Assembly (NCBI GenBank): GCA_014960805.1 | Contig: CP063163.1 | Location: 1,165,001-1,229,000 of the forward strand | Reading direction: 5' to 3' | DNA from: Cytobacillus suaedae | GTDB taxonomy: Bacteria > Bacillota > Bacilli > Bacillales > Bacillaceae_L | Length of the DNA stretch: 64,000 bases | In this document: positions 16,255 through 25,659 of the stretch, piece by piece | Position numbering within the stretch: position 1 is the stretch's first letter | Layout of the letters: each line of letters opens with the position of its first letter | Program-made: the position numbers and the translations under genes | The notes under the pieces: generated by a model | Databases searched by the model: none | What the model was told of the DNA's origin: nothing | The model's input: only the letters and a program-made list of their open reading frames with translations

Positions 16255-17757
16255 CTTTATGGTTAGGGGTAATAAGATCTTAACTTTTGTACCTACATCT
16301 ACTTCACTTTCAATGTTAATGGTACCTCCGTATAGAGTGATAATTCGCTTACAAACTACTAATCCTAATCCTGTACCTGTATCCTTCATCGTAAAGAATG
16401 GGTCAAATATCTTTGATAGTGCCTCTTTAGGTATTCCGTTTCCAGTGTCTGTGATTGTTATTTGGCAGTTACTGGAATTATTTTCTAATTGAATCACTAG
16501 TGATCCATTTGAAGACATAGCCTGAAAGGCGTTTTTAGTTAGGTTTAAAAGCACTTGTTTAATATGATCCTTTGTACATTTAACAAGTAATGGATGTTCA
16601 CCATCGTTTACGACACGATACTTAATATTGTATAGGTTTGCTTCTGATAGAATAAGTGGGTCAAGTTCATTTACAATTTTCCTTATATCATTATCTTCTG
16701 TTTTTTCCGCTGTAGGTTTTCCAAGTACAAGAAATTCACTTATAATTTCGTTTATCCTTTTTATTTCTTCGTCGATTACAGAAAAATAGAGTTGGTCTTT
16801 TTCGTCTGTGTATTTTTCACTTAATAATTGGATGAGCCCTTTAATTCCAGTGAGGGGGTTCCTAATTTCATGCGCAGTACTTGCAGCTAGAGTGCCAACA
16901 AGTTCCAGCTTTTGAGCTTCATTTTGGGCGCTTTCAAGAGCAGTTTTCCTTCGTAAAAGTATATATTTTACTAAGATTAGTAAGATGTGTGTCAGTATAA
17001 ATGTAGTAACAATGTAGGAAAAGGACGCGTTTAGTAGCTCTTCTCTTGGAAATAAAGAATAATTAGGTTTCCCCTCTAACGTCCAAGGTGTATGTGTAAG
17101 AGTTGCTGAGATTGCTTTACCTTTTGATTCTGTAAATTGCTCAGCGGTGCTAAGAATTTCGGTTCTATCCATCTCAGTTACTCGAATAAACGTATCAGGT
17201 GTTAATACTTTCATTTCATTTTCAATATAATCTAACCGAAGACTAAGAATTAAATATCCATTATAAGCATCTCCGCGACTGACAGGTGTAGCAATCGATA
17301 TAATGTATCTTTTGCTGACTCTTCCTGTATGGGCTTTAGAGACCACCGTTTTTTTAGAACGAACCACATCCTGAAAATAGTCACGGTCTGCTACATTAAC
17401 AGGAGACTTCAGTTCTACTGAGGAGGCAAGAATATCACCAGCCTCATTCACATAGTAAAGACCTGAGTACCTTTGATCCTGACTATGCGCTTTCTTTAGA
17501 ACATCCTCTATTTCCTCTATACCATTTTGCCCAGGGTTAATAACCAGAGCAAGAGCCTCAGTGGTGGCAATAGTTTCCCCGAGAAAACGATCAAAATGAT
17601 TTTTGTAAAAATGTATTGTCCACTCAGTATGTTCCATTAGTTCTTTTTCAAGAGTGTCATATTTATGTTGAATTAGTAGATAACTAGCGATGCTTGCTGG
17701 TAGTAGAACAATTAACATGTAGGTGATAAGCCTTTTTATTCCTGCAGTTAGCTTCAA
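16234..17757 (-). CDS. Membrane sensor histidine kinase, KinD-like
   Basis: This 507-residue orphan histidine kinase has a transmembrane helix at residues 10-29, an extracellular Cache-type domain (about 35-240, with the ligand-loop motif VADRDYFQDV at 122-131), a second helix at about 246-267, a HisKA domain with phospho-acceptor His296 (ASTAHEIRNPLTG), and an HATPase_c domain (NLTKNAFQAM, DTGNGIP, GTGLGLVV). Length and layout match B. subtilis KinD, a phosphorelay kinase feeding Spo0F and Spo0A. No response regulator is adjacent, as expected for a sporulation kinase. The assignment to KinD itself is inference. Confidence 0.8.
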   Translation of the reverse strand: MKLTAGIKRLITYMLIVLLPASIASYLLIQHKYDTLEKELMEHTEWTIHFYKNHFDRFLGETIATTEALALVINPGQNGIEEIEDVLKKAHSQDQRYSGLYYVNEAGDILASSVELKSPVNVADRDYFQDVVRSKKTVVSKAHTGRVSKRYIISIATPVSRGDAYNGYLILSLRLDYIENEMKVLTPDTFIRVTEMDRTEILSTAEQFTESKGKAISATLTHTPWTLEGKPNYSLFPREELLNASFSYIVTTFILTHILLILVKYILLRRKTALESAQNEAQKLELVGTLAASTAHEIRNPLTGIKGLIQLLSEKYTDEKDQLYFSVIDEEIKRINEIISEFLVLGKPTAEKTEDNDIRKIVNELDPLILSEANLYNIKYRVVNDGEHPLLVKCTKDHIKQVLLNLTKNAFQAMSSNGSLVIQLENNSSNCQITITDTGNGIPKEALSKIFDPFFTMKDTGTGLGLVVCKRIITLYGGTINIESEVDVGTKVKILLPLTIKKTGYDM

Positions 17758-17896
17758 TGTTGTTACCCCTTAAAATTAATATCTTCATATAGTTCAAATA
17801 TAGTATAGTGTCGAATTATTGTAAATGTAGGAATAAAAGTTGACCAGTAAGAGATTTTTCTATAACTTTTAGAAGTAGGAACAAGGAGGTAGAAAA

Positions 17897-18691
17897 ATGA
17901 ACTGGGATGAAATTTACGAAACAGCAAAGGCTTGGACACTTGAAGCAGGTGAAATTCTAAGAAAAGCTACAAAAGAAACGATAAGAGTAGAGTATAAAAC
18001 CTCTGCAGCTGATTTAGTGACACAAAAGGATAAGGAAATAGAACAGTTTTTTATTGATCGGATTGCTAGCACATATCCTACACATTATCTATTGGGGGAG
18101 GAGGGTCTTGCTAGTGACCAGGAGTATGAACCTAACCAAGAGATAGTATGGATTGTTGATCCAATTGATGGGACAACCAATTTCGTTCATCAGAAGAGAA
18201 ACTTTGCCATTTCTGTCGGAATTTATGAGAATGGTAAGCCAAGAATAGGTTTTGTGTATGATCCAATTGCAGAGGAGTTATTTCATGCCCAAGTTGGACA
18301 GGGAGCCTATTTAAATGACCAACCTTTACCGAAGCTACCTGAGAAAACATTGGAAGAAGCCAATGTTAGTATTAATCAACTCTGGCTTGTACCAAATACC
18401 TATGTTGATTATACAATTTTTACTAGTATGGTTCAGAAAGCTAGAGGAACTCGTTATATAGGATCTGCTGCTTTAGAGATTGCTTATGTTGCAAGTGGTA
18501 GGTTAGATACCTACATTGATTTCCGCCTTTCCTCTTGGGATATAGCAGGGGGTATGGTTATTTTAGGTGAGGTTGATGGGTTAATGAAAACAGTTGACGA
18601 TAAGAACATCGATGTATTTAATCCGGGAATTACTTTCTTTTCAAATAAGCAGGTGTTAGATGAAATTTATCTAAATTTGAATAAGAATTAG
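17897..18691 (+). CDS. suhB: Inositol monophosphatase family protein (YktC/SuhB)
   Basis: This 264-residue Mg-dependent phosphatase contains all family motifs: GEEG near residue 68, WIVDPIDGTTNFVHQ near 91 and the C-terminal SSWDIAGGMVILGE near 221. It hydrolyses inositol-1-phosphate and related sugar or nucleotide phosphates. The start ATG follows AAGGAGG. The Bacillus homologue is YktC. Confidence 0.88.
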   Translation: MNWDEIYETAKAWTLEAGEILRKATKETIRVEYKTSAADLVTQKDKEIEQFFIDRIASTYPTHYLLGEEGLASDQEYEPNQEIVWIVDPIDGTTNFVHQKRNFAISVGIYENGKPRIGFVYDPIAEELFHAQVGQGAYLNDQPLPKLPEKTLEEANVSINQLWLVPNTYVDYTIFTSMVQKARGTRYIGSAALEIAYVASGRLDTYIDFRLSSWDIAGGMVILGEVDGLMKTVDDKNIDVFNPGITFFSNKQVLDEIYLNLNKN

Positions 18692-18887
18692 ATTGGCTGG
18701 TAAATTAAAAAAGATTCAATTTATGTGGCCACAAAGTTGAGTAGTTAATTGTATAAAAGTTTGCAAAGTTTTTATTAAGTAAATTTTTTGTAAATAATTT
18801 AATTTTTATGTCGAAATATTGAACGCTTTAATATATAATGAAAATCGATTCAACTTTTATATCTGAATAATCTTAGGAGGCAAAAGA

Positions 18888-19802
18888 ATGAAAAAGTTTT
18901 TAATTTTGCTAACAGCGCTTACAATGGTTTTAGCTCTTGCTGCATGTGGTACTAACAACGAAGGTACTGACAACGCAGGTGAGAAAAAAGAAGAAGAAAT
19001 TAAAGAATTAACAATGGGATTCATTCCTTCTCAGGAAGCTGACCAAATTGCTGACAACGTTAAGCCTTTAGAAGAGTACTTAACTGAGAAACTTGGAGTT
19101 CCTGTTAAAGCTGAAGTTATGATTGACTTCGTAGGATTAGTAGAAGGTATGAGAACTGGTCAAATCGACATTGGTTTTACAAACCCATTTGGTTATGTTC
19201 AAGCTAAAGAACGTGCTAATGTTACACCAATCGTAAAATCAATTCGTCATGGCTCTGATACATATAAAGCTCAGTTTATTGCTAGAGCTGATTCAGGGTT
19301 AAAATCTATCGATGATTTAGTTGCTACAGAAGGGTTAACTTGGGCGTTTGGAGATACACTTTCAACTTCTGGATACCTTTTCCCAGCATCTTTATTAACT
19401 GAAATGGGTGTTGAAGATATTAACACATTCTTCAAGCAAACTGCAGTTGGTGGACATGACAATGCAGTATTAGCAGTTCTTGAAGGTCAAGCAGATTTTG
19501 CTACAACTTTCTCTGACGCACGTACTGTATTAGAAAAAGACCATCCAAATGTAATGGAAGAAGTTATTGTAATTGGTCACACTGAAGAAATCCCTAACGA
19601 TGGAGTATCTGTTCGTGATGGTTTATCTGAAGAGTGGGTTACTAAAATTCAAGAAGCTTTCTTAGCAATCAATGACAATCCTGAAGTATTAGCAGTAATG
19701 AATGAAGTTTATACTTGGGATGGAATTGCAGAATCAACTGATGAAGAGTTCGATGTTGTTCGTGCAGTTTATGAGCAATTTAAAGATCAATTAGGCGAAT
19801 AA
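18888..19802 (+). CDS. phnD: Phosphonate/phosphite/phosphate ABC transporter substrate-binding lipoprotein
   Basis: This 304-residue lipoprotein has a signal peptide ending in the lipobox LAAC (Cys20). The mature part, LTMGFIPSQEADQIADNVKPLEEYLTEKLGV, DFVGLVEGMRTGQIDIGFTNPFGYVQAKE and GHDNAVLAVLEGQADFATTFSD, is characteristic of PhnD-family binding proteins for phosphonates, phosphite or phosphate. It is the first gene of phnD-phnC-phnE-phnE. A hairpin follows it, probably allowing more binding protein than permease. No clear Pho box was seen upstream. Confidence 0.9.
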   Translation: MKKFLILLTALTMVLALAACGTNNEGTDNAGEKKEEEIKELTMGFIPSQEADQIADNVKPLEEYLTEKLGVPVKAEVMIDFVGLVEGMRTGQIDIGFTNPFGYVQAKERANVTPIVKSIRHGSDTYKAQFIARADSGLKSIDDLVATEGLTWAFGDTLSTSGYLFPASLLTEMGVEDINTFFKQTAVGGHDNAVLAVLEGQADFATTFSDARTVLEKDHPNVMEEVIVIGHTEEIPNDGVSVRDGLSEEWVTKIQEAFLAINDNPEVLAVMNEVYTWDGIAESTDEEFDVVRAVYEQFKDQLGE

Positions 19803-19823
19803 TATATAGAAAATCTCAAAAAT

Positions 19824-19859
19824 AAAGAGAGGAGATTAACATTCTTCCTCTCTTTTTTA
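19824..19859 (+). terminator. Partial terminator between phnD and phnC
   Basis: AAAGAGAGGA pairs with TCCTCTCTTT and is followed by T residues. Its position suits partial read-through, with phnD made in excess. Confidence 0.75.
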
Positions 19860-19955
19860 TCGCTAGAATTTTTAATAGGTTTCTTAGGGAATACTTGATA
19901 GTACTATGGCCTGGTGAAGCTAGGTTTCTAAATGAGAGTAAAGGAGCAACACAAA

Positions 19956-20735
19956 ATGATTGAATTTAAAAATGTTTCTCTAACATATCCAAATGGTCAC
20001 CAGGGGTTAAAAAATGTTACCTGCAAAATAAACCCAGGCGAGTTTATTGTTGTTGTTGGTTTATCTGGAGCCGGAAAATCCACTTTTATCAGAAGTATTA
20101 ACCAACTGGTTAAACCTACTGATGGAGAGTTGTTAATAGATGGGAAGAACACATTAAAATTTAAAGAAAGAGATCTTAAAGGTCTTAGAAAAAACATTGG
20201 GATGATCTTCCAAAATTATAACCTTGTTAATAGAATGTCCGTATTACGTAATGTTTTAACGGGTCGTTTAGGTCATACAGGTACACTTAAAAGTCTTCTA
20301 GGTCTTTTTTCTGAAGAAGACAAGCAGTTAGCATTAAATAGCTTAAAAAGAGTTGGGATTGAAGAAAAAGCTTACTCAAGAGCTGACCAATTAAGTGGTG
20401 GGCAACAACAACGTGTTAGTATAGCTAGGGCACTAACTCAACAGCCTAAGTACATTCTTGCAGATGAGCCAGTTGCAAGTCTTGATCCTCCAACTTCTCA
20501 TATTGTCATGAGGGATTTAAAGAAAATTAATAAAGAAGACGGTATAACTACCATTGTAAATTTACACTTTATTGATATGGCAATGGAATATGCAGATCGA
20601 ATTATAGGTATGCGTGGTGGAGAGATTGTATTTGATGGTCCTGCATCCACAGTTACAGAGAAAACATTCGAGCAAATTTACGGTCGTCCTATCAAGGAAG
20701 ATGATTTGCGCGGGAGTGTAGAAGAAAATGAGTAA
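19956..20735 (+). CDS. phnC: Phosphonate-type ABC transporter ATP-binding protein
   Basis: This 259-residue ABC ATPase has the Walker A motif GLSGAGKST (about residues 34-42), the signature LSGGQQQR and Walker B YILADEPVASLDPPT. PhnC energises uptake through the two PhnE permeases. I chose the ATG at 19956, with AAAGGAG 10 nt upstream, over an in-frame ATG 24 bases earlier. The stop overlaps phnE1 by 8 bases. Confidence 0.92.
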   Translation: MIEFKNVSLTYPNGHQGLKNVTCKINPGEFIVVVGLSGAGKSTFIRSINQLVKPTDGELLIDGKNTLKFKERDLKGLRKNIGMIFQNYNLVNRMSVLRNVLTGRLGHTGTLKSLLGLFSEEDKQLALNSLKRVGIEEKAYSRADQLSGGQQQRVSIARALTQQPKYILADEPVASLDPPTSHIVMRDLKKINKEDGITTIVNLHFIDMAMEYADRIIGMRGGEIVFDGPASTVTEKTFEQIYGRPIKEDDLRGSVEENE

Positions 20736-21534
20736 ACTAGCTGAGCCAACCAAAAAAATTCCTATTGTTCCTGCAAAAACAAAGGCTACTTTTACAAGTA
20801 TTTTGGTAGTAATAGTTGCACTTTACATCGGGGCTGCTTATTTTACTGAGGCATATCCAGATCGAATTATCGAAGGCTTGCCCATCGTTATAGATTTTAT
20901 TGTAAAGGACCTTTTCCCGCCAAACTGGGGCTATGTGGATAAGGTTATGGGAAGTTTGATTGAAACATGGAATATGGCACTTTTAGCTACAACCCTTTCA
21001 GCTATTTTTGCACTTCCTATCAGTTTTTTAGCAGCATCTAATATTAATAAAAGTAAAGGGTTTTATAGAACAGTACGTTTCCTATTAAACATTTTACGTA
21101 CAATTCCAGAACTTATTCTAGCTGTTATTTTAGTAGCATTAATGGGTATTGGTGCACTAGCTGGTATTGGTGCATTATTTATCTTTTCTCTAGGAATATT
21201 AGCAAAGTTAATTAGTGAGACGATTGAAGCCATCGATCCAAATCCGTTAGAGGCAATTCGCGCAACTGGTGGGAACATTATTCAAGTTATCTGGTATGGT
21301 GTTATGCCACAAATTTTACCGCACTTTACTTCTTATTCGTTATATGTGCTAGAAATCAATGTTCGTGCCTCTGTAGTTTTAGGATTTGTAGGTGCAGGTG
21401 GTATCGGATTAATCTTGAAACATCAACTAGCACTATTTAATTTCGGTAATGTTTCTACGATTGTCATCATGACGTTTATCGCGGTTACAATTATTGACTT
21501 TGTGAGTAACCGAATAAGGGAGCGATTTATCTAA
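20728..21534 (+). CDS. phnE: Phosphonate-type ABC transporter permease PhnE (first)
   Basis: This 268-residue inner-membrane permease has about six hydrophobic segments and the ABC-permease EAA loop EAIRATGGNIIQVIWYGVMPQILPHFTSYSLY. It opens MSKLAEPTKKIPIVPAKTKATF with one N-terminal anchor, and has GSLIETWNMALLATTLSAIFALPIS. The gene shares one base with the next permease, and the pair probably forms a heterodimer. Confidence 0.9.
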   Translation: MSKLAEPTKKIPIVPAKTKATFTSILVVIVALYIGAAYFTEAYPDRIIEGLPIVIDFIVKDLFPPNWGYVDKVMGSLIETWNMALLATTLSAIFALPISFLAASNINKSKGFYRTVRFLLNILRTIPELILAVILVALMGIGALAGIGALFIFSLGILAKLISETIEAIDPNPLEAIRATGGNIIQVIWYGVMPQILPHFTSYSLYVLEINVRASVVLGFVGAGGIGLILKHQLALFNFGNVSTIVIMTFIAVTIIDFVSNRIRERFI

Positions 21535-22328
21535 TGAGTAAGACAACAGAAACAATTAAACCACCAGTTAAAAAGAATCGTTGGCAATTCGGTGTCATCG
21601 CACTTGTAGTTATTTACTTGTACTATGTTGCATTAACAATGACAGACCTGTCTTTCCGCGGATCTTCATTAAGTCCAGCTGCTATTTTTAAACGTTTATT
21701 CTGGGATCCGTTCTTCATGGCTGATGTTCGTGCTAAGATTCCTGAATACATGTATTATATGATTGAAACTGTCTTAATCGCTTATGCTGGGACATTAATT
21801 GCTGCTGTATTAGCCATTCCTTTTGGTTTTCTTGCAGCAAGAAATATGTCAAAGTTATCAAATGTTGGGAAATGGATTCTAAATGGTATCCGTGCTTTCC
21901 CGGAAATCATGTTAGCGATTATCTTCGTAGCTGCTGTAGGAATGGGTCCTTATGCAGGTGTATTAGCAATCGGAATACACTCCATTGGCGGACTAGGAAA
22001 ATTATACTCTGAAGTTATTGAGTCAATAGATATGAAGGTTCTTGAAGCGCTTAAAGCCAATGGAGCAAATCGTCTACAAGTCATGTGGTTTGGTGTAATT
22101 CCACAAGTTATTCCTCAGTTCTCAAACTATGCAATGTATCGCTTTGAAGTTGATGTGCGTTCATCGACGATCTTAGGGGTTGTAGGTGCCGGTGGTATTG
22201 GTGCTCCTCTAATCATTGCGTCAATGCAACGTAACTGGGAGCAAGTAGGTATGATGCTAATCATTATCATTGTTTTCGTAACAATTATGGATTTAATATC
22301 TGGAAAAATTCGTCAACGTATCGTTTAA
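21534..22328 (+). CDS. phnE: Phosphonate-type ABC transporter permease PhnE (second)
   Basis: This 264-residue paralogue of the preceding permease has the EAA loop EALKANGANRLQVMWFGVIPQVIPQFSNYAMYRFE and about six membrane segments. Two tandem phnE genes are common in Bacilli. The ATG overlaps the last base of the upstream stop. No C-P lyase, phosphonatase or phosphite dehydrogenase gene lies nearby, so the cargo cannot be assigned. Confidence 0.9.
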   Translation: MSKTTETIKPPVKKNRWQFGVIALVVIYLYYVALTMTDLSFRGSSLSPAAIFKRLFWDPFFMADVRAKIPEYMYYMIETVLIAYAGTLIAAVLAIPFGFLAARNMSKLSNVGKWILNGIRAFPEIMLAIIFVAAVGMGPYAGVLAIGIHSIGGLGKLYSEVIESIDMKVLEALKANGANRLQVMWFGVIPQVIPQFSNYAMYRFEVDVRSSTILGVVGAGGIGAPLIIASMQRNWEQVGMMLIIIIVFVTIMDLISGKIRQRIV

Positions 22329-22352
22329 TAATATAGATCAAAATTGTTCTTT

Positions 22353-22385
22353 AGCACTTCCTGTCTGACAGAAAGTGCTTTTTTT
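22353..22385 (+). terminator. Terminator after phnE
   Basis: AGCACTT-c-CTGTC-t-GACAG-a-AAGTGCT is a nearly continuous stem with a T run. It separates the permeases from the nucleotidase gene, which could still be reached by read-through. Confidence 0.85.
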
Positions 22386-22420
22386 ACATAGTTATTTCCA
22401 AAAAGAAAGGAGATAAAGAA

Positions 22421-23992
22421 ATGAGTAATCAGAATGAGTTAACCATTTTAGTAACAAGTGATGTGCATGGAAATGTACTGCCTATTAATTATGGCAATAA
22501 TGCTTACACTGAGTTAGGTCTATTAAAGATTGCATCAATTATTAAGGATGAACGAAAGAAAGCTGCTAATCTCTTGCTTCTTGATAACGGTGATTTAATC
22601 CAAGGAACACCACTCACTTATCATTTTGTTCGTTCGATGGGTAAGGAAATGAATCCAATGATCAAAATCTTAAATGAGTTACAGTATGATGCGGCTATTA
22701 TTGGCAATCACGAATTTAATTATGGAATGGATGTATTAAATAGAGCAGTTAACGAATCAACCTTTCCATGGTTATCTGCAAATATTATTGATTCAAAAAC
22801 AGTTGAACCGTACTTTGGGAAACCATATCTTATAAAAGAATTCCCGAGTGGATTAAAAGTAGCTGTCTTAGGTGTAACTACACATTACATACCAAACTGG
22901 GAGAATCCATCACATATTACTGGTCTTATATTTGAGGATGTACTAGAAACAACAAAGAAATGGGTTAAGAAAATACGTTTAGAGGAGAAACCTGATATTA
23001 TGGTTGTCTCTTATCATGGTGGCTTTGAGTGTGATCCCGAAACTGGTGAGCCAACTGAATCTCCTACAGGTGAAAACCAGGGATATCGCATGTGTCATGA
23101 GATTGAAGGAATGGATGTTTTAATCACAGGCCATCAGCACCGATCGATTACTGGAAGCGTTAACGGTGTAACTGTTATTCAACCAAGCTTTAATGCACAA
23201 ATGCTTGGAAAAGTAACCTTAGGATTAACAAACGAAAACGGATTATGGAGTATTAATCACTCAGACTCCCAACTTCTATCAGTTGATTCAATTAATATAG
23301 ATACTGAGATTGCTGAATTAATTAAGGGTTATGAAAATGCTACTCAAACGTGGCTAGATCAGCCAATGGGAACACTATTGGGTGATATGACGATAAAGGA
23401 TCCGTTTGAAACACGATTAAAGGATAATGCATTAGTGGAATTTATTAATAAAGTACAAATGGATATTGCTGAAGTGTCTATTTCAAACACAGCTCTCTTT
23501 AATAACCTTTCAAAAGGTTTCCCAGAAAGTATTACCATGAGAGATGTGGTCTCAAACTACATTTATCCAAATACACTCAAGGTTATACGAATTACAGGTC
23601 AGGATATGAAAGAAGCACTTGAGAGATGTGCAAGTTATTTCGAACTTGACAATAACCAAGTAAAAGTAAACCCTGCCTTTACAACACCGAAACCACAGCA
23701 CTATAACTATGATATGTGGGAAGGGATTGAGTATACTTTAGATATATCAAAACCGTTCGGGGAACGAGTAACTCATTTAACTTTTGAGGGACAGCCAATA
23801 GACCCTCAAGGGGAGTATGATGTTGTTATGAATAATTACCGTGCAGGTGGCGGCGGGGAGTATATCATGTTTAAAAACAAACCGGTTATTAAAGATATAC
23901 CTCTAGATATGTCGGAGGTTATTGCAAACTATATTCTTTCAAAAGGAACAATAGAGGCAACAGTTAACCATAATTGGAAGGTTATTTGGTAA
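22421..23992 (+). CDS. 5'-nucleotidase / 2',3'-cyclic phosphodiesterase family enzyme, cytosolic
   Basis: This 523-residue protein has an N-terminal calcineurin-like metallophosphatase domain (TSDVHGNVLP, DNGDLIQG, IIGNHEFNYG, VSYHGGFE, ITGHQHRSI) and a C-terminal 5'-nucleotidase domain (from about residue 320; MRDVVSNYIYPNTL and NNYRAGGGGEYIMF). Usual UshA/CpdB/YfkN relatives are exported; here the first residues are MSNQNELTILVTSDVHG with no signal peptide, so it should act in the cytoplasm. AAAGGAG precedes the ATG. Beside the phn transporter it probably releases phosphate from a nucleotide-like compound; the substrate is inference. Confidence 0.85.
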   Translation: MSNQNELTILVTSDVHGNVLPINYGNNAYTELGLLKIASIIKDERKKAANLLLLDNGDLIQGTPLTYHFVRSMGKEMNPMIKILNELQYDAAIIGNHEFNYGMDVLNRAVNESTFPWLSANIIDSKTVEPYFGKPYLIKEFPSGLKVAVLGVTTHYIPNWENPSHITGLIFEDVLETTKKWVKKIRLEEKPDIMVVSYHGGFECDPETGEPTESPTGENQGYRMCHEIEGMDVLITGHQHRSITGSVNGVTVIQPSFNAQMLGKVTLGLTNENGLWSINHSDSQLLSVDSINIDTEIAELIKGYENATQTWLDQPMGTLLGDMTIKDPFETRLKDNALVEFINKVQMDIAEVSISNTALFNNLSKGFPESITMRDVVSNYIYPNTLKVIRITGQDMKEALERCASYFELDNNQVKVNPAFTTPKPQHYNYDMWEGIEYTLDISKPFGERVTHLTFEGQPIDPQGEYDVVMNNYRAGGGGEYIMFKNKPVIKDIPLDMSEVIANYILSKGTIEATVNHNWKVIW

Positions 23993-24004
23993 TAGAATAA
24001 TGGT

Positions 24005-24043
24005 AAAAGCACTTGGTATGAAATCCTGCCAAGTGCTTTTTTA
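24005..24043 (+). terminator. Terminator after the nucleotidase gene
   Basis: AAAAGCACTTGG (24005-24016) pairs perfectly with CCAAGTGCTTTT (24029-24040), followed by T residues. Confidence 0.9.
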
Positions 24044-24063
24044 TATAGAAAAACTAGTAAATC

Positions 24064-24094
24064 TGTAATAAATTTCCCGTATTGGTACAAACTA
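24064..24094 (+). promoter_or_regulatory. Possible SigG-type promoter for the germinant receptor operon
   Basis: TGTAATA (24064-24070) and CAAACTA (24088-24094) are separated by 17 bp and resemble the forespore SigG pattern (TGAATA-like and CATnnTA-like). Germinant receptor operons are SigG-dependent in B. subtilis, which fits the location 26 bp ahead of the ATG. The match is partial. Confidence 0.45.
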
Positions 24095-24120
24095 ACCTAA
24101 AAAACTAAGGGGAAATATAT

Positions 24121-25656
24121 ATGAACTGGGAAAAGTGGGTGAAAAGTTTAAAACCCAAAGAAGAAGAGACGAAGGAAGTACCTTCCACAAAGGATATCGA
24201 ATTAAAGGAAAAAAACATACCATTAGGAATAGAAGAGGTTATTACTACATTTAAATCAATCTATACTATCCCGGAAAATACGGATGCCACGTTAAGAGAG
24301 TTTACAATTGGTAAAGTAAAAAGGAAAGCTGCAATTGTATTTATAAAAACAATCTCTAATGGTGAGGACATTGAAGAGCGTGTACTACTACCTTTACTTA
24401 CTAATGACAGTGAAAGTAAAGAAATACCTGATATTGTTACAATCAAAAAGATCACTACTGCAACCATTATTAAGGATGTACTAAAAGAAATTAATCAAGG
24501 TAATACTGTCTTATTTATTGATAATTCCTCTGTGGCTTACGTATTCGATACAACAAAATTTGAGTCAAGGGCAGTAGAAAAAACTGATAATGAAAATGTG
24601 CTACGAGGTCCTAAAGAGTCTTTTAATGAAAACGCGGAAACAAACATCTCACTTATCAGGAAAAAAATACTAAATGAAAATTTGATGGTCGAAACAACAA
24701 CTGTTTCTAAACGTTCCAAAAATAATGTGTTTTTATTATATGTAAAAGATTTAGCTAATGAGGGGTTACTTTCTAATATAAAAAATAGATTAAATTCGCT
24801 TGACACAGATGGTATTCAGAACCTTGGCCTACTTGAGCAAAATATTGAAGAGAGAAAGTTTTCTTTGTTCCCCACTATGGTTTATACGGAGAGGCCAGAC
24901 CGTGCGGCAGCTTTCTTAGAAGATGGATATTTTGTGCTTATAATGGATAGTTCACCAGCTTGTTTAATACTTCCTGCTACCTTTTGGTCATTTTACCACT
25001 CTCCAGAAGAGCATTACTTGCGTTTCTTGTATGGAAACTTTACAAGATTACTACGAATTGCTGCAGTCTTTATCGCTTTATTTACATCAGCAATATACGT
25101 AGCAGTGACCAATTATCATTCCGAAATGATACCACCGGATTTGTTACTAGCTATTGCAGCGACACGGGAAAAAGTACCATTCCCAGTTTTGCTCGAGATT
25201 TTGATTATGGAAGTGGCGTTTGAGTTAATACGTGAAGCTGGACTTAGAGTTCCAAGTCCAATCGGACCAACCATAGGAATTGTAGGTGCACTAATTCTAG
25301 GTCAAGCAGCAGTCGAAGCCAATATTATTAGTCCGATTGTGATTATCGTTGTTGCCTTAGGTGGTGTAAGCTCCTTTGCGGTTAGTGATATAAGTTTAAA
25401 CTATGCAATACGAATTATCCGATTTTTATTTATTCTATCTTCAGGGCTGTTTGGTATTTATGGAATGGCTGCCACGTTTACTTTAGGTCTATTCTATTTG
25501 GTATCTATTAAATCATTTGGGGTGCCATATCTTTCGCCGATGTCACCGAGATATAAATCCTCCAATGATACGATCTTTCGTAAAATACTTCAAAATGAAA
25601 CACTACGGCCAGGTTATGTAAAACCAAAAGATATAGTTAAGAAGGGTACTGAATAG
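24121..25656 (+). CDS. GerA-family germinant receptor A subunit
   Basis: This 511-residue spore inner-membrane protein has a hydrophilic N-terminal half (about residues 1-290, with ERPDRAAAFLEDGYFVLIMDSSPACLILPATFW at the junction) followed by about five or six membrane helices (IAAVFIALFTSAIYVAVTNYH; EAGLRVPSPIGPTIGIVGALILGQAAVEA). These are standard for GerAA/GerBA/GerKA. It acts with the B and C subunits to sense germinants and release ions. Gene order A-B-C is as in gerA and gerB; the germinant cannot be predicted. AAGGGGAA precedes the ATG. Confidence 0.93.
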   Translation: MNWEKWVKSLKPKEEETKEVPSTKDIELKEKNIPLGIEEVITTFKSIYTIPENTDATLREFTIGKVKRKAAIVFIKTISNGEDIEERVLLPLLTNDSESKEIPDIVTIKKITTATIIKDVLKEINQGNTVLFIDNSSVAYVFDTTKFESRAVEKTDNENVLRGPKESFNENAETNISLIRKKILNENLMVETTTVSKRSKNNVFLLYVKDLANEGLLSNIKNRLNSLDTDGIQNLGLLEQNIEERKFSLFPTMVYTERPDRAAAFLEDGYFVLIMDSSPACLILPATFWSFYHSPEEHYLRFLYGNFTRLLRIAAVFIALFTSAIYVAVTNYHSEMIPPDLLLAIAATREKVPFPVLLEILIMEVAFELIREAGLRVPSPIGPTIGIVGALILGQAAVEANIISPIVIIVVALGGVSSFAVSDISLNYAIRIIRFLFILSSGLFGIYGMAATFTLGLFYLVSIKSFGVPYLSPMSPRYKSSNDTIFRKILQNETLRPGYVKPKDIVKKGTE

Positions 25657-25659
25657 ATA

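Noticed and set aside
18700-18887. Pho-box (PhoP direct repeats) ahead of phnD
   Set aside because: I could not find TTAACA-like repeats with 11-bp phasing; only AT-rich sequence is seen.
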